Shown in pieces: positions 18,764 through 26,865 of a stretch of DNA of 64,000 nucleotides. Source of the stretch: Pseudomonas neustonica (lineage in GTDB: Bacteria; Pseudomonadota; Gammaproteobacteria; Pseudomonadales; Pseudomonadaceae); contig NZ_RKKU01000023.1 of NCBI RefSeq assembly GCF_003797945.1, positions 1 through 64,000 on the forward strand, written 5' to 3'. The notes beneath the pieces were generated by a model. The model was given only the letters and a program-made list of their open reading frames with translations, was not told the DNA's origin and did no database searches. The position numbers and the translations under genes were made by a program. Positions within the stretch are counted from its first letter, which is position 1. Each line of letters starts with the position of its first letter.

Positions 18764-18859
18764 TCAGCACGTCCATGACTCTTGGCTCTGGTTGGCATCC
18801 CTAACGGGCAGGCTTATGCTGTTTCATCTACGAGACATAAGACCTACAAAGGGCTTCTA

Positions 18860-20296
18860 ATGACAACAGCACTGCCCGATGGCCTGATTGTAGTGGCCAA
18901 GGCCGATTGCCCTACCTGCCGCTTGGTCGAACCACTGCTCGCCGAAATGGCGCAAGGCGGCCCGCTGACTGTTTACGTGCAGGACTCAGTCGATTACGCC
19001 GCAGATTTGTCCGGCTCGCTTTACGACAAGACGCTGGAACACTCCTATCGCCTGGGCATCGAGTTCGTGCCCACACTGATCCGTGTTGAAAACGGACAGG
19101 AGGTCGAGCGTACCTATGGCTGGCACAAGGAAGACTGGCGACAGCTGAGCGGCGTGGCTGAGCTGGGTGAGGCGCTGCCGGTGATGCGCCCTGGCTGCGG
19201 TTCCAAAACGCTTGAGCCGGGCATTGCCGAGGAACTGGAACTGGCCTTTGGCGACATCCAGCTACAGTCCCGTGAGATCGACATTGCGGGCGCTGATGAC
19301 CCGATGGAGGCTTGCTACGAGCGGGGCTGGAGCGACGGTTTGCCGGTGGTGCCACCAACGCCGGTGCGGGTGTTGCGGATGCTCAAGGGTACCGAGCGCA
19401 AGCCCGATGAAGTCGTGGGTTTGATGCCGCCTGATCTGGTGCCTTGCACCGTGGAGAAAGTCGCGGTAAACGCCGTGCTCGCGGGCTGCAAGCCCGAGTA
19501 CATGCCGGTACTGTTGGCCGCGCTGGAAGCCTCACTGACCGATGAATTTGGCTTGCACGGGCTGATCTGCACCACCATGTTTGGTAGCCCGATGATCATT
19601 GTGAATGGCCCGGCGGCCAAGGCCATCGGCATGAACTCGGGGGTGAACGCACTGGGGCAGGGTAATCGCGCCAATGCCACTATCGGCCGCGCGCTGCAGT
19701 TGATTATTCGCAACGTAGGCGGCGGCCGGCCCGGTGAGATCGACCGCTCCACGCTGGGTAACCCCGGCAAGTACAGTTTCTGTTTTGCTGAAGCAGAAGA
19801 CAGTGACTGGTTGCCGCTGGCGCAGGAGCGCGGCGTCGAAGCAGGCCGTTCGGCGGTGACGATCTTCCCTGGTGAAGGCGTGCAGGGCATCGTTGACCAG
19901 AAATCCCGTGATCCTGAGTCCTTGGCGCGCTCCTTTGCGCTGTCGCTGCGCACCGTTGACCACGCCAAGCTGGCGATGGCCGGTGATGCGGTGTTGGTGG
20001 TATCGCCTGAGCATGCGCGGGTCTTTATCGACGCTGGTTGGTCCAAGCAGCGTTTGCGCGAAGAGCTGGAGCAGCTGCTGATGGCGCCCGGCGCGCAGCT
20101 TGTTGCTGGCTCCGACGGCATTGCCGAAGGTATTCCGGCGCGTTTTCAGGATCAACAGGTTCCCAAGTTTCGCCCCGGCGGTCTTTTGATCGTCCGGGCA
20201 GGCGGTACAGCAGGTCTGTTTTCCGCCATTATTGCTGGCTGGGCCGCGTCTGGCCCGGTTGGATCTTCTCCGGTAACACGTGAGGTAAATACATGA
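18860..20296 (+). CDS. Thioredoxin-like CPTC protein with a large conserved C-terminal domain, partner of the UGSC selenoprotein
   Basis: A 478-residue cytoplasmic protein. Residues 1 to about 115 resemble a thioredoxin fold, with the redox motif C17-P-T-C20 in KADCPTCRLVEP and a YGWHKEDWRQLSG end. The rest (about 135-478) is a domain I recognise only by its association with UGSC-family proteins; it contains ERGWSDGLPVVPPTPVRV, the cysteines of CGSK, PCTVEK and AGCKPE, and glycine-rich GGGRPGE. The ATG at 18860 is preferred because the thioredoxin fold begins right after it; the frame is open further upstream. Its stop overlaps the selenoprotein start by ATGA, so the two are translationally coupled. 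A redox role feeding electrons to the selenocysteine is inference. Confidence 0.7.
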   Translation: MTTALPDGLIVVAKADCPTCRLVEPLLAEMAQGGPLTVYVQDSVDYAADLSGSLYDKTLEHSYRLGIEFVPTLIRVENGQEVERTYGWHKEDWRQLSGVAELGEALPVMRPGCGSKTLEPGIAEELELAFGDIQLQSREIDIAGADDPMEACYERGWSDGLPVVPPTPVRVLRMLKGTERKPDEVVGLMPPDLVPCTVEKVAVNAVLAGCKPEYMPVLLAALEASLTDEFGLHGLICTTMFGSPMIIVNGPAAKAIGMNSGVNALGQGNRANATIGRALQLIIRNVGGGRPGEIDRSTLGNPGKYSFCFAEAEDSDWLPLAQERGVEAGRSAVTIFPGEGVQGIVDQKSRDPESLARSFALSLRTVDHAKLAMAGDAVLVVSPEHARVFIDAGWSKQRLREELEQLLMAPGAQLVAGSDGIAEGIPARFQDQQVPKFRPGGLLIVRAGGTAGLFSAIIAGWAASGPVGSSPVTREVNT

Positions 20297-20832
20297 ACGA
20301 CAGCATATTGCTCGATCCGACGGCCGAGCAGGCCCCGGCTCAGCGCTCGCGGCTGGCACGACCTGCCAGCCTTGAGGGCAAGGTAGTTGGCCTGCTGGAT
20401 ATTTCCAAGCCGCGTGGCAACGTCTTCCTTGATCGTATCGAGGAGCAACTGGCGGCGATGGGGATTGAGGTCAAACGCTACAACAAGCCGACCTTTACCC
20501 GTGTGGCGCCTACCGAACTCAAACAACAGATGGCCGCCGAGGTTGATCTGCTGGTAGAAGGGCTGGCTGACTGAGGGTCTTGTACGTCGTGCTGTATGCA
20601 TGACATAGCAGACCTGGAGTCACGCCAGATCCCAGGAGTAGGGGTTGCTTCCAGTGAATTTGTACAAGCGGCTGCCTTGCAGTCCAAGGCGCTTGGTTTT
20701 GATCCGGCGATGGTTTTTGTGCCACACCCGATCCAGGACCGTACCGATGATGAAATGCGCGCGCTGGCCGACGGCGCTCTGGCGGATATTCTGCGCCTGC
20801 TGCGTGCCGATGCAGAGGATGCCAGCGACTGA
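20293..20832 (+). CDS. UGSC-family selenoprotein with in-frame TGA as selenocysteine
   Basis: Read straight through the TGA at 20572-20574, one frame of 180 codons gives a 179-residue protein. Codon 94 is the TGA, and the following codons spell G-S-C, so the motif is U94-G-S-C97, with C100 and C101 close behind. The sequence continues in frame as MHDIADLESRQIPGVGVASS, with no break in protein character. UGSC proteins are a known selenoprotein family of undetermined function. A hairpin directly after the TGA fits a bacterial SECIS element. selA, selB and the tRNA-Sec gene follow immediately. Conventional gene calling would split this into a 93-residue protein and a second piece. The real stop is also TGA (20830-20832). 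Confidence 0.92.
20575..20615 (+). promoter_or_regulatory. Bacterial SECIS hairpin downstream of the selenocysteine TGA
   Basis: An inner stem, GTCGTGC (20586-20592) with GCATGAC (20598-20604), is seven pairs including one G-T, with loop TGTAT. An outer stem pairs GGTCT (20576-20580) with AGACC (20610-20614). The loop G at 20594 is 20 bases after the TGA, within the spacing usual for bacterial SECIS elements, which SelB binds in the coding region right after the UGA. Confidence 0.75.
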
Positions 20833-20853
20833 GCCGAACGGGAGGGCAGCCGC

Positions 20854-22242
20854 ATGACCGAGGTTGCCCAACCGATGCACCGCCCGCCGGCGGTAGACAA
20901 GGCGCTGAAGTGGCCCGACATGCAGGCGCTGGTGGCTATCCATGGCCGCGCGCTGGTGCTGGAATGCCTGCGGGTGGCACTGGAATCATGGCGCCAAGGC
21001 CACATCAGTGATGAGGCTGATGTGTTGCACGCGGTGCAGCGGCAGATCGAGCAGCTATTGGCGCCGTCCATGCGGGCGGTGTTCAACCTGACCGGCACGG
21101 TACTGCACACCAATCTGGGCCGCGCGCCCTTGCCGCCAGAAGCCATTGAGGCAATGACGGCGGTAGCGGTGGGTGCCAGTAATCTTGAATTCGATCTTGA
21201 GACCGGCCAGCGCGGCGACCGTGACGATCATGTCGAACAGTGGATTTGCCGGCTGACTGGCGCTGAAGCGGCGACCGTGGTCAACAATAACGCCGCCGCC
21301 GTACTGCTGGTGCTCAACGCCTTGGCCAACCGTCGTGAAGTAGTGGTGTCGCGCGGTGAGTTGATCGAGATTGGCGGTTCTTTCCGCCTGCCAGACATTA
21401 TGGCGCGCGCTGGCTGCAAGCTGCACGAAGTTGGCGCGACCAATCGCACGCACGCCAAGGATTATGTCGAGGCCATTGGCCCGCGTACTGCCTTGCTGCT
21501 CAAGGCGCATACCAGTAATTACCGGATTGAAGGCTTCAGCACGGCGCTGAGCGAGGCGCAGCTGGCCGAGATTGCGCGTGCGCATCAGGTGCCGCTGATG
21601 GTGGATCTGGGCGCTGGCTCACTGATCGACCTGCAGGCATTGGGATTACCTGCGGAGCCGGTGGTATCGCGGGTGCTGCAGCAAGGGGTTGATGTAGTCA
21701 CCTTTAGCGGCGATAAGCTGCTAGGAGGGCCGCAAGCCGGCATTATCGCCGGGCGCGCAGACCTGATCGCGCGCATTCGCAAGAGTCCGCTCAAGCGGGC
21801 ACTGCGTTGCGACAAGATGACCCTTGCCGCGCTGGAAGCGGTATTGCGTTTGTATGCTGACCCGCAAACGCTGGTGCAGCGCATTCCGGCGCTACGTTTG
21901 TTGACGCGCAGTCAGGCTGATATTCAGAGCACCGCAGAGCAGCTGTTGCCCAGGTTACAGGCCTGGGTGGGTGAGGCGCTTGAGGTCGACGTCTGTGCGG
22001 TCAGCAGCCAGATTGGCTCGGGCTCGTTGCCACTGGAGGTGCTGCCCAGCGCCGCCTTGCGCCTGCGCAGTCGCAGCGCTAATAAACGTACCCGCAGCCG
22101 CGATCTACGCACCCTGGCCGAGCGCTTGCGCCAACTACCGCAGCCAGTGATCGGGCGCATCGCCGATGACAGCATGCTGCTTGATTGCCGTTGTCTGGAA
22201 CACCCGGAAACCCTTCTGGCGCAGTGGGTCACCGAGGCGTGA
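20854..22242 (+). CDS. selA: L-seryl-tRNA(Sec) selenium transferase SelA
   Basis: PLP enzyme that converts seryl-tRNA(Sec) to selenocysteinyl-tRNA(Sec) with selenophosphate; 462 residues, the family's usual length. Visible landmarks are NLTGTVLHTNLGRAPLP, the AATVVNNNAAAVLLVLNAL segment and the PLP-lysine motif SGDKLLGGPQAG, with the lysine near 288. A GGAGGG ribosome site precedes the ATG. It starts 21 bases after the selenoprotein stop and its own stop overlaps the selB start. Selenophosphate would come from SelD, which is not in the window. Confidence 0.96.
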   Translation: MTEVAQPMHRPPAVDKALKWPDMQALVAIHGRALVLECLRVALESWRQGHISDEADVLHAVQRQIEQLLAPSMRAVFNLTGTVLHTNLGRAPLPPEAIEAMTAVAVGASNLEFDLETGQRGDRDDHVEQWICRLTGAEAATVVNNNAAAVLLVLNALANRREVVVSRGELIEIGGSFRLPDIMARAGCKLHEVGATNRTHAKDYVEAIGPRTALLLKAHTSNYRIEGFSTALSEAQLAEIARAHQVPLMVDLGAGSLIDLQALGLPAEPVVSRVLQQGVDVVTFSGDKLLGGPQAGIIAGRADLIARIRKSPLKRALRCDKMTLAALEAVLRLYADPQTLVQRIPALRLLTRSQADIQSTAEQLLPRLQAWVGEALEVDVCAVSSQIGSGSLPLEVLPSAALRLRSRSANKRTRSRDLRTLAERLRQLPQPVIGRIADDSMLLDCRCLEHPETLLAQWVTEA

Positions 22243-24092
22243 TCATTGCCACTGCCGGGCACGTGGATCACGGTAAGACCACGCTGATCAAAGCGTTGAC
22301 CGGCGTCGATACCGACCGTTTGGCCGAAGAAAAGCGCCGTGGGCTGACCATCGAGTTAGGCTTTGCCTGGTTGCCGACCGAGTCCGGCCTGCCGTTGGGA
22401 TTTGTCGATGTGCCAGGCCATGAAGGGTTCATCAGCACCATGCTGGCGGGTGTGGCTGGCGTCGATATGGCGCTGCTGGTAGTGGCCGCTGACGACGGCG
22501 TTATGCCCCAGACCCTTGAGCACCTGAGGATTCTGCGCCTGCTTGGCGTTAGCGAACTTGAGGTGGTGCTGAGCCGCTGTGATTTGGTGGATGGCGCGCA
22601 GCAGCAACGGGTTGTCGCGCAGATTGCTGAGTTGCTGCACGAGGAGGCTTGGCCGCTTGCCCCGGTATGGCGGGTTTCCAGTCTGAGCGGGCAGGGCATC
22701 GCCGAGCTCAAAGCGCATCTGTTGGCGCGCGCCGCCGAGCAGGTTGCGCAGAAGGTAGGTGGCCATGCACGGCTGATGGTGGATCGCCGCTTCAGTATTA
22801 CTGGCGCTGGGTGCGTGGTAACCGGCACCCTGGTCAGCGGCGAGCTTAAGCCAGGGCAGCGCTTGCTGTGCGGCGACGTCGAGTTGCGCGTGCGCGGTCT
22901 GCAGATGGCCAGTAAAGAGGTGACGGCGGTTCAGGCTGGTCAGCGCTGCGCCGTCAACCTGACAGGCGCGATCACTGAGGACGTGCCACGTCGTGGCGAT
23001 TGGCTCAGCAGCGCCCTATTGCCAGCAAGCGAGCGGCTGGATGTCGCCTTGCATCGGCTACCTGATAGCCGCTGGCACCGGGGCGTATTGCAGTTGCACC
23101 TGGGCACCGGGGTTTATCCGTTACGGGTGGTGATGCTGGATGACAGTGCCGAGCCGGTCATTGCTCAACTGATGCTGGAGCAACCAGTGCAAGCGGTCTG
23201 GGGTGAGCGTTTTATCATCCGCGACCCGGCAGCCAATACTACCTTGGGCGGTGGTCAACTACTCGATCCGCAAGGTTTGCGGCGTGGCCGCAGCAAGCCA
23301 CAACGCATCGACTTGCTGCGCGCCTGGCACGCGGCGAGGGATGCAGAACAGACATTCGCTGCTGCGCTGGCGCGGGGTGAGGTGGAACTAGTGAGCTTTG
23401 CCCAGCGCTTTAATCTGAACGATACCGAGCTTGAGGCACTGCTGGAGCGCAGCGAAGCGTTGCAGCTGGCCGGCTATGCACTGAGCGCAGAGCGCAGCGA
23501 ACATGCCTGGCAGCATTTACACCTGCGTTTGAGCGACTGGCACAGCGGGCATCCGGAACAATTGGGGCCAGGGGAGGGCGAGCTGGCGCTGGTTTCTACT
23601 CTGCAGTTGCCCCTGTCACTGGGGCGCACATTGTTACGTCGCTGGCTGGATGAGGGCAGGCTGCAGCGCCAAGCCTGGGCCTGGTATCTCGCGGGCCACA
23701 AACCGCAACTGCAAGCGGGCGACCAGGTGTTGTTGGCGCAGGTCAGTGAGCAGTTGCAGCCCGCTGGGCTGAGGCCACCGATTATTGGTGAGCTGGCCAC
23801 CCAACTAGCTATGCCGCTGGATCAGCTCAAGCCGTTTTTGCAACGTATGCAGCGCGCGGGTGAGCTGATAGCAGTGGCGCCAAATCGTTACTATTTGCCA
23901 GACCAGGTTGCGGGTCTGGTGGCCGTTGCAAAGGAGTTGGCGGCGGGCTCCGCCTCTGGTAGCTTCAACGCCGCGCAATACCGGGACGCCTCGGGTATCG
24001 GCCGTAACCTGACGATTCAGGTACTGGAATATCTGGACCGCGCGGGGGTTACCCGTTTCGTACGTGAACAACGTTTTCTTGCCGCAGGCTGA
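22239..24092 (+). CDS. selB: Selenocysteine-specific elongation factor SelB
   Basis: GTPase that delivers selenocysteinyl-tRNA to UGA codons by binding the SECIS hairpin. The start is the GTG at 22239, which overlaps the selA stop (GTGA) and begins MIIATAGHVDHGKTTLIKAL with the G1 motif at 7-14; the frame is open further upstream inside selA, but the family starts here. G2/G3 follow (EKRRGLTIELGFA and DVPGHEGFI). EF-Tu-like beta-barrels span about 170-340 and winged-helix RNA-binding repeats fill the C-terminal 280 residues. 617 residues, full length. Last protein gene of the selenocysteine operon; selC begins 21 bases later. Confidence 0.96.
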   Translation: MIIATAGHVDHGKTTLIKALTGVDTDRLAEEKRRGLTIELGFAWLPTESGLPLGFVDVPGHEGFISTMLAGVAGVDMALLVVAADDGVMPQTLEHLRILRLLGVSELEVVLSRCDLVDGAQQQRVVAQIAELLHEEAWPLAPVWRVSSLSGQGIAELKAHLLARAAEQVAQKVGGHARLMVDRRFSITGAGCVVTGTLVSGELKPGQRLLCGDVELRVRGLQMASKEVTAVQAGQRCAVNLTGAITEDVPRRGDWLSSALLPASERLDVALHRLPDSRWHRGVLQLHLGTGVYPLRVVMLDDSAEPVIAQLMLEQPVQAVWGERFIIRDPAANTTLGGGQLLDPQGLRRGRSKPQRIDLLRAWHAARDAEQTFAAALARGEVELVSFAQRFNLNDTELEALLERSEALQLAGYALSAERSEHAWQHLHLRLSDWHSGHPEQLGPGEGELALVSTLQLPLSLGRTLLRRWLDEGRLQRQAWAWYLAGHKPQLQAGDQVLLAQVSEQLQPAGLRPPIIGELATQLAMPLDQLKPFLQRMQRAGELIAVAPNRYYLPDQVAGLVAVAKELAAGSASGSFNAAQYRDASGIGRNLTIQVLEYLDRAGVTRFVREQRFLAAG

Positions 24093-24113
24093 TTCTCAGG
24101 CCTGTATCGCATA

Positions 24114-24208
24114 GGAAGGACATCGTCCCCGGTGGGGCGCCCGGATTTCAACTCCGGTGAGATGCGCAACGCGTGTCTGGTGGGTTCGACTCCCATGTCC
24201 TTCCGCCA
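24114..24208 (+). tRNA. selC: tRNA-Sec (anticodon TCA)
   Basis: A 95-base tRNA with encoded CCA. The acceptor stem is eight pairs, GGAAGGAC (24114-24121) with GTCCTTCC (24197-24204), the hallmark of bacterial tRNA-Sec. The anticodon loop TTTCAAC carries TCA at 24148-24150, flanked by CCGGA/TCCGG. A long variable arm and the T-loop GGTTCGACTCC follow. It resembles E. coli selC throughout. Being 21 bases after selB it may be cotranscribed and processed from the operon message. Confidence 0.97.
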
Positions 24209-24769
24209 TTTCATTCTTTGTCTCTCAATGGGCCATTTTCTGTTTTTGTTTGGCGCGGAAATGTGCGTCATTTGTTTCATGAATATCTAATGATGGCGTA
24301 CTTTTTTACGGCTTAGCCTTGCCTGTTTTTGTCTCGTTAGGCGTCGTTCAACGACATTGGCCAGCGCCGATATTGGCTCCATAAATATGCCGTTGTACCC
24401 GCTAAAGAAGCGCCTGATTTCGTGCCTTGAGTGCACAGTTGTATACTCATTTATATCAGGCGGCAGGGTTCCCATACCTCAATCTGACCCATTGGTCATT
24501 TATTAGAAGTGTCTCCCTAATCGTGAGCTCGGCGCTGCATGCAGAACCCTGCAATAGGCGCCTTTGCGCTTTTGCGAACTGCCTAAATCGAGGTCTATGC
24601 TCTGAGCCGATTGACGGCTAACCGGTTTGATTGCGTTGGCCGTCAAGCGCTTAGCGTGGACGTGCGATAGTGGATCAGCAGTGCTGCGCCAAAGATGTGC
24701 AGCGTTGGTGAATGTCACTCGTGACGGCGCTCTGAATGACTCCATTACAACAATAAACCGGAGATCTAT
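24209..24769. other. Intergenic region between selC and the first esterase
   Basis: No supported gene. A 62-codon minus-strand frame at 24287-24475 has a plausible ending but no ribosome site and no recognised family. An 8-bp inverted repeat, TTGACGGC (24611-24618) with GCCGTCAA (24639-24646), lies upstream of the esterase and could be a regulatory site or hairpin. The esterase ribosome site (CCGGAG) is just before 24770. Confidence 0.4.
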
Positions 24770-26773
24770 ATGAACGTTTTCAGTACCCAGGTTTCGGTGC
24801 GCTCAGCCTTGTTGACCGCCTCTCTACTTCCGCTGGCCGTTGCACTGACAGCCTGTAATAGCGGCTCAGGCTCCGATGACGACGAGGAGGTATCCAGCCG
24901 CACCGGTATCTTTGTTGACAGTGCAGTAGCCGGACTGGATTACGAGGGTGATGCCAGCGGCAGCGGTACCACCAATGCCAACGGCGAATTTACTTATGCC
25001 AGTGGTGAAACCATCCGCTTTGCGTTGGGTGAGCTACAACTCGGTTCGGCCGCAGGCGCTGAAACTCTGACGCCCTTAAGCATTGTAGAGGGTGCTGCCG
25101 GGGTCACCGACCAGCGTGTGAGCAATATGTTGGTGCTGCTGCAGACGCTGGATGCGGATGGCAACCTGAATAACGGCATTCAGTTGACCGAAGCCATTCG
25201 TGATGAGGTATCGCTTAATGCTGGCAGCCTGATGCTTGATCAGGCGCCTGCTGATTTTCGTGCCGGTTTGACCACGGTCGTAGCGACGCTCGAAGCTGGC
25301 GGCGCTTTCAGCGATACCGATCCTCGGGCCCGCACGCTGGTCAGCAGCGCCGACGCTCAAGAGCACTTTGCACGGTCAACCAGCGAGCGTTTGGTGGTCT
25401 CCACCACGGGTGGCGATCTTCGTGGTTTTGCAGCAGATGAGGCTACCTGGCAATTTCTCGGCGTGCCTTACGCTAAACCCCCACTGGGCGACCTGCGCTG
25501 GCGTGCGCCAGAGCTGCCGGAGCCTTGGCAGGGCGTACGTGATGCTGTGGCCTGGAGCGATCAGGCGGCGCAGAATCCTGGCCTGGAGCGCTTTGGTGAA
25601 GGCGGTATGAGCGAAGACTCGCTGTATCTGAACGTCACCGCGCCCAAAGATGCAGAACAACTGCCGGTGATGGTCTGGTTTCATGGTGGCGGCTTCACTT
25701 CGCTGACCAGCAATACGCTGCCTTTCAATAATCCCAAGGCGGTCGCCAGCAAGGGTGTAGTCCTGGTCGCGGTTAACCAGCGGTTGGGGCCATTCGGATA
25801 TATCGCGCACCCTGAGCTAAGTGCTGAGAGTGGCTATAACGGCTCTGGCAATTACGGTCAGATGGATCTGATCATGGCGCTGCAATGGGTGCAGGACAAC
25901 ATCGAAGCCTTCGGTGGTGATCCGGATAATGTCACTATCTTTGGCGAGTCAGGCGGTGGCCGCAAAGTCCTCTCGCTGATGGCCTCGCCCAAGGCAGCAG
26001 GGTTGTTCCACCGGGCGATCAGTCAGAGCGGTACGCTCTATCCGGATACCCGCAGCCTTGAGTCCGCAGAGGCTATCGGCAGCGACCTGCAAGATAATCT
26101 GAATGCCAGCTCACTGGCAGATATGCGTGAGAAGAGCTGGTTACAGGTTGTTTCTGCCGCGGCGGCGCTGGTGCCCTACACCAATGTGGATAACAACTAC
26201 CTGCCGACCACTGAGCGAGTCAGTTTCGAGAGCGGTGTCGATAACGATGTGCCCTTCATGTTTGTGATCAACACCAACGACACCATAGACCCGATCAATA
26301 CGGTAAAAGATGTCTTCCCGTGGATGGCTCCGCTGAAAGACTCGCCGACCTACGCCACCTTGTTCAGTCAGCAGCCCTCGGGTTGGAAAGCGCGGGGCGT
26401 GCAGGCTTATCACGGGGCCGAGCTGGCGTACATGTTCAATATGCCTACCAGCGTCATTACGCATTACCTTCTGGGCTTGGTGATCGACCCCGCGACCGGC
26501 ACGTCGCTGGTCATTGGTGATCTGAACGGCAACGGCGTGTCTGGTTCGGCTGGCGATCCTGCTGATATCTACGCCTCCGCTGGTTTCGATGAAACCGATG
26601 AAGTGGTCATCGACCGCATGCTGACGATCTGGACCAACTTTGCCAAGACCGGTAATCCCAGCATCGCTGGAGAAATCGCATATCCCGAATATGACGCCCA
26701 GGCCCAGCAGTATGTAGAGCTGAGCGATGTCGCCGAAGTGAAGACGGGTATTGCTGACGAGTTTGCAGACTAA
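24770..26773 (+). CDS. Type-B carboxylesterase lipoprotein
   Basis: A 667-residue exported lipoprotein with lipobox ending LTAC and an acidic linker rich in Asp/Glu. Residues about 40-200 form an accessory domain with a TGIFVDSAVAGLDYEGDASG start, a motif found in other surface lipoproteins. The esterase domain begins near 210 ([16 protein letters not shown]), with oxyanion-hole WFHGGGF, the nucleophile elbow FGESGGG with Ser394, and a late TNFAKTGNPS segment. It belongs to the para-nitrobenzyl esterase/cholinesterase family. It is followed by a close paralogue. Hydrolysis of ester compounds at the cell surface is likely; the substrate is unknown. Confidence 0.9.
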   Translation: MNVFSTQVSVRSALLTASLLPLAVALTACNSGSGSDDDEEVSSRTGIFVDSAVAGLDYEGDASGSGTTNANGEFTYASGETIRFALGELQLGSAAGAETLTPLSIVEGAAGVTDQRVSNMLVLLQTLDADGNLNNGIQLTEAIRDEVSLNAGSLMLDQAPADFRAGLTTVVATLEAGGAFSDTDPRARTLVSSADAQEHFARSTSERLVVSTTGGDLRGFAADEATWQFLGVPYAKPPLGDLRWRAPELPEPWQGVRDAVAWSDQAAQNPGLERFGEGGMSEDSLYLNVTAPKDAEQLPVMVWFHGGGFTSLTSNTLPFNNPKAVASKGVVLVAVNQRLGPFGYIAHPELSAESGYNGSGNYGQMDLIMALQWVQDNIEAFGGDPDNVTIFGESGGGRKVLSLMASPKAAGLFHRAISQSGTLYPDTRSLESAEAIGSDLQDNLNASSLADMREKSWLQVVSAAAALVPYTNVDNNYLPTTERVSFESGVDNDVPFMFVINTNDTIDPINTVKDVFPWMAPLKDSPTYATLFSQQPSGWKARGVQAYHGAELAYMFNMPTSVITHYLLGLVIDPATGTSLVIGDLNGNGVSGSAGDPADIYASAGFDETDEVVIDRMLTIWTNFAKTGNPSIAGEIAYPEYDAQAQQYVELSDVAEVKTGIADEFAD

Positions 26774-26806
26774 GCGATTTATAACAATAAAAACCCAGGC
26801 CTGGTG

Positions 26807-26840
26807 CTCCCGTATACGGCAACGCCGCTATGTACGGGAG
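26807..26840. repeat. Hairpin between the two esterase genes
   Basis: An 8-bp stem, CTCCCGTA with TACGGGAG, encloses an inner GGC-AAC-GCC hairpin. It lies 33 bases after the first esterase and 25 before the second. There is no T-run; it may attenuate transcription or stabilise one of the messages. Confidence 0.5.
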
Positions 26841-26865
26841 TGTTAGTGTCTGGAAGGAGAAGGAC

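Noticed and set aside
19315-20359. Long minus-strand frames opposite the thioredoxin-like gene
   Set aside because: Two overlapping shadows without ribosome sites; the plus-strand protein has a CPTC motif and an operon position.
20572-20574. TGA as the true end of a 93-residue protein
   Set aside because: The same frame continues with the family motif G-S-C, a SECIS-like hairpin follows, and the full decoding machinery is encoded next to it.
24287-24475. 62-residue minus-strand protein after selC
   Set aside because: No ribosome site and no recognised domain; left in the intergenic note.
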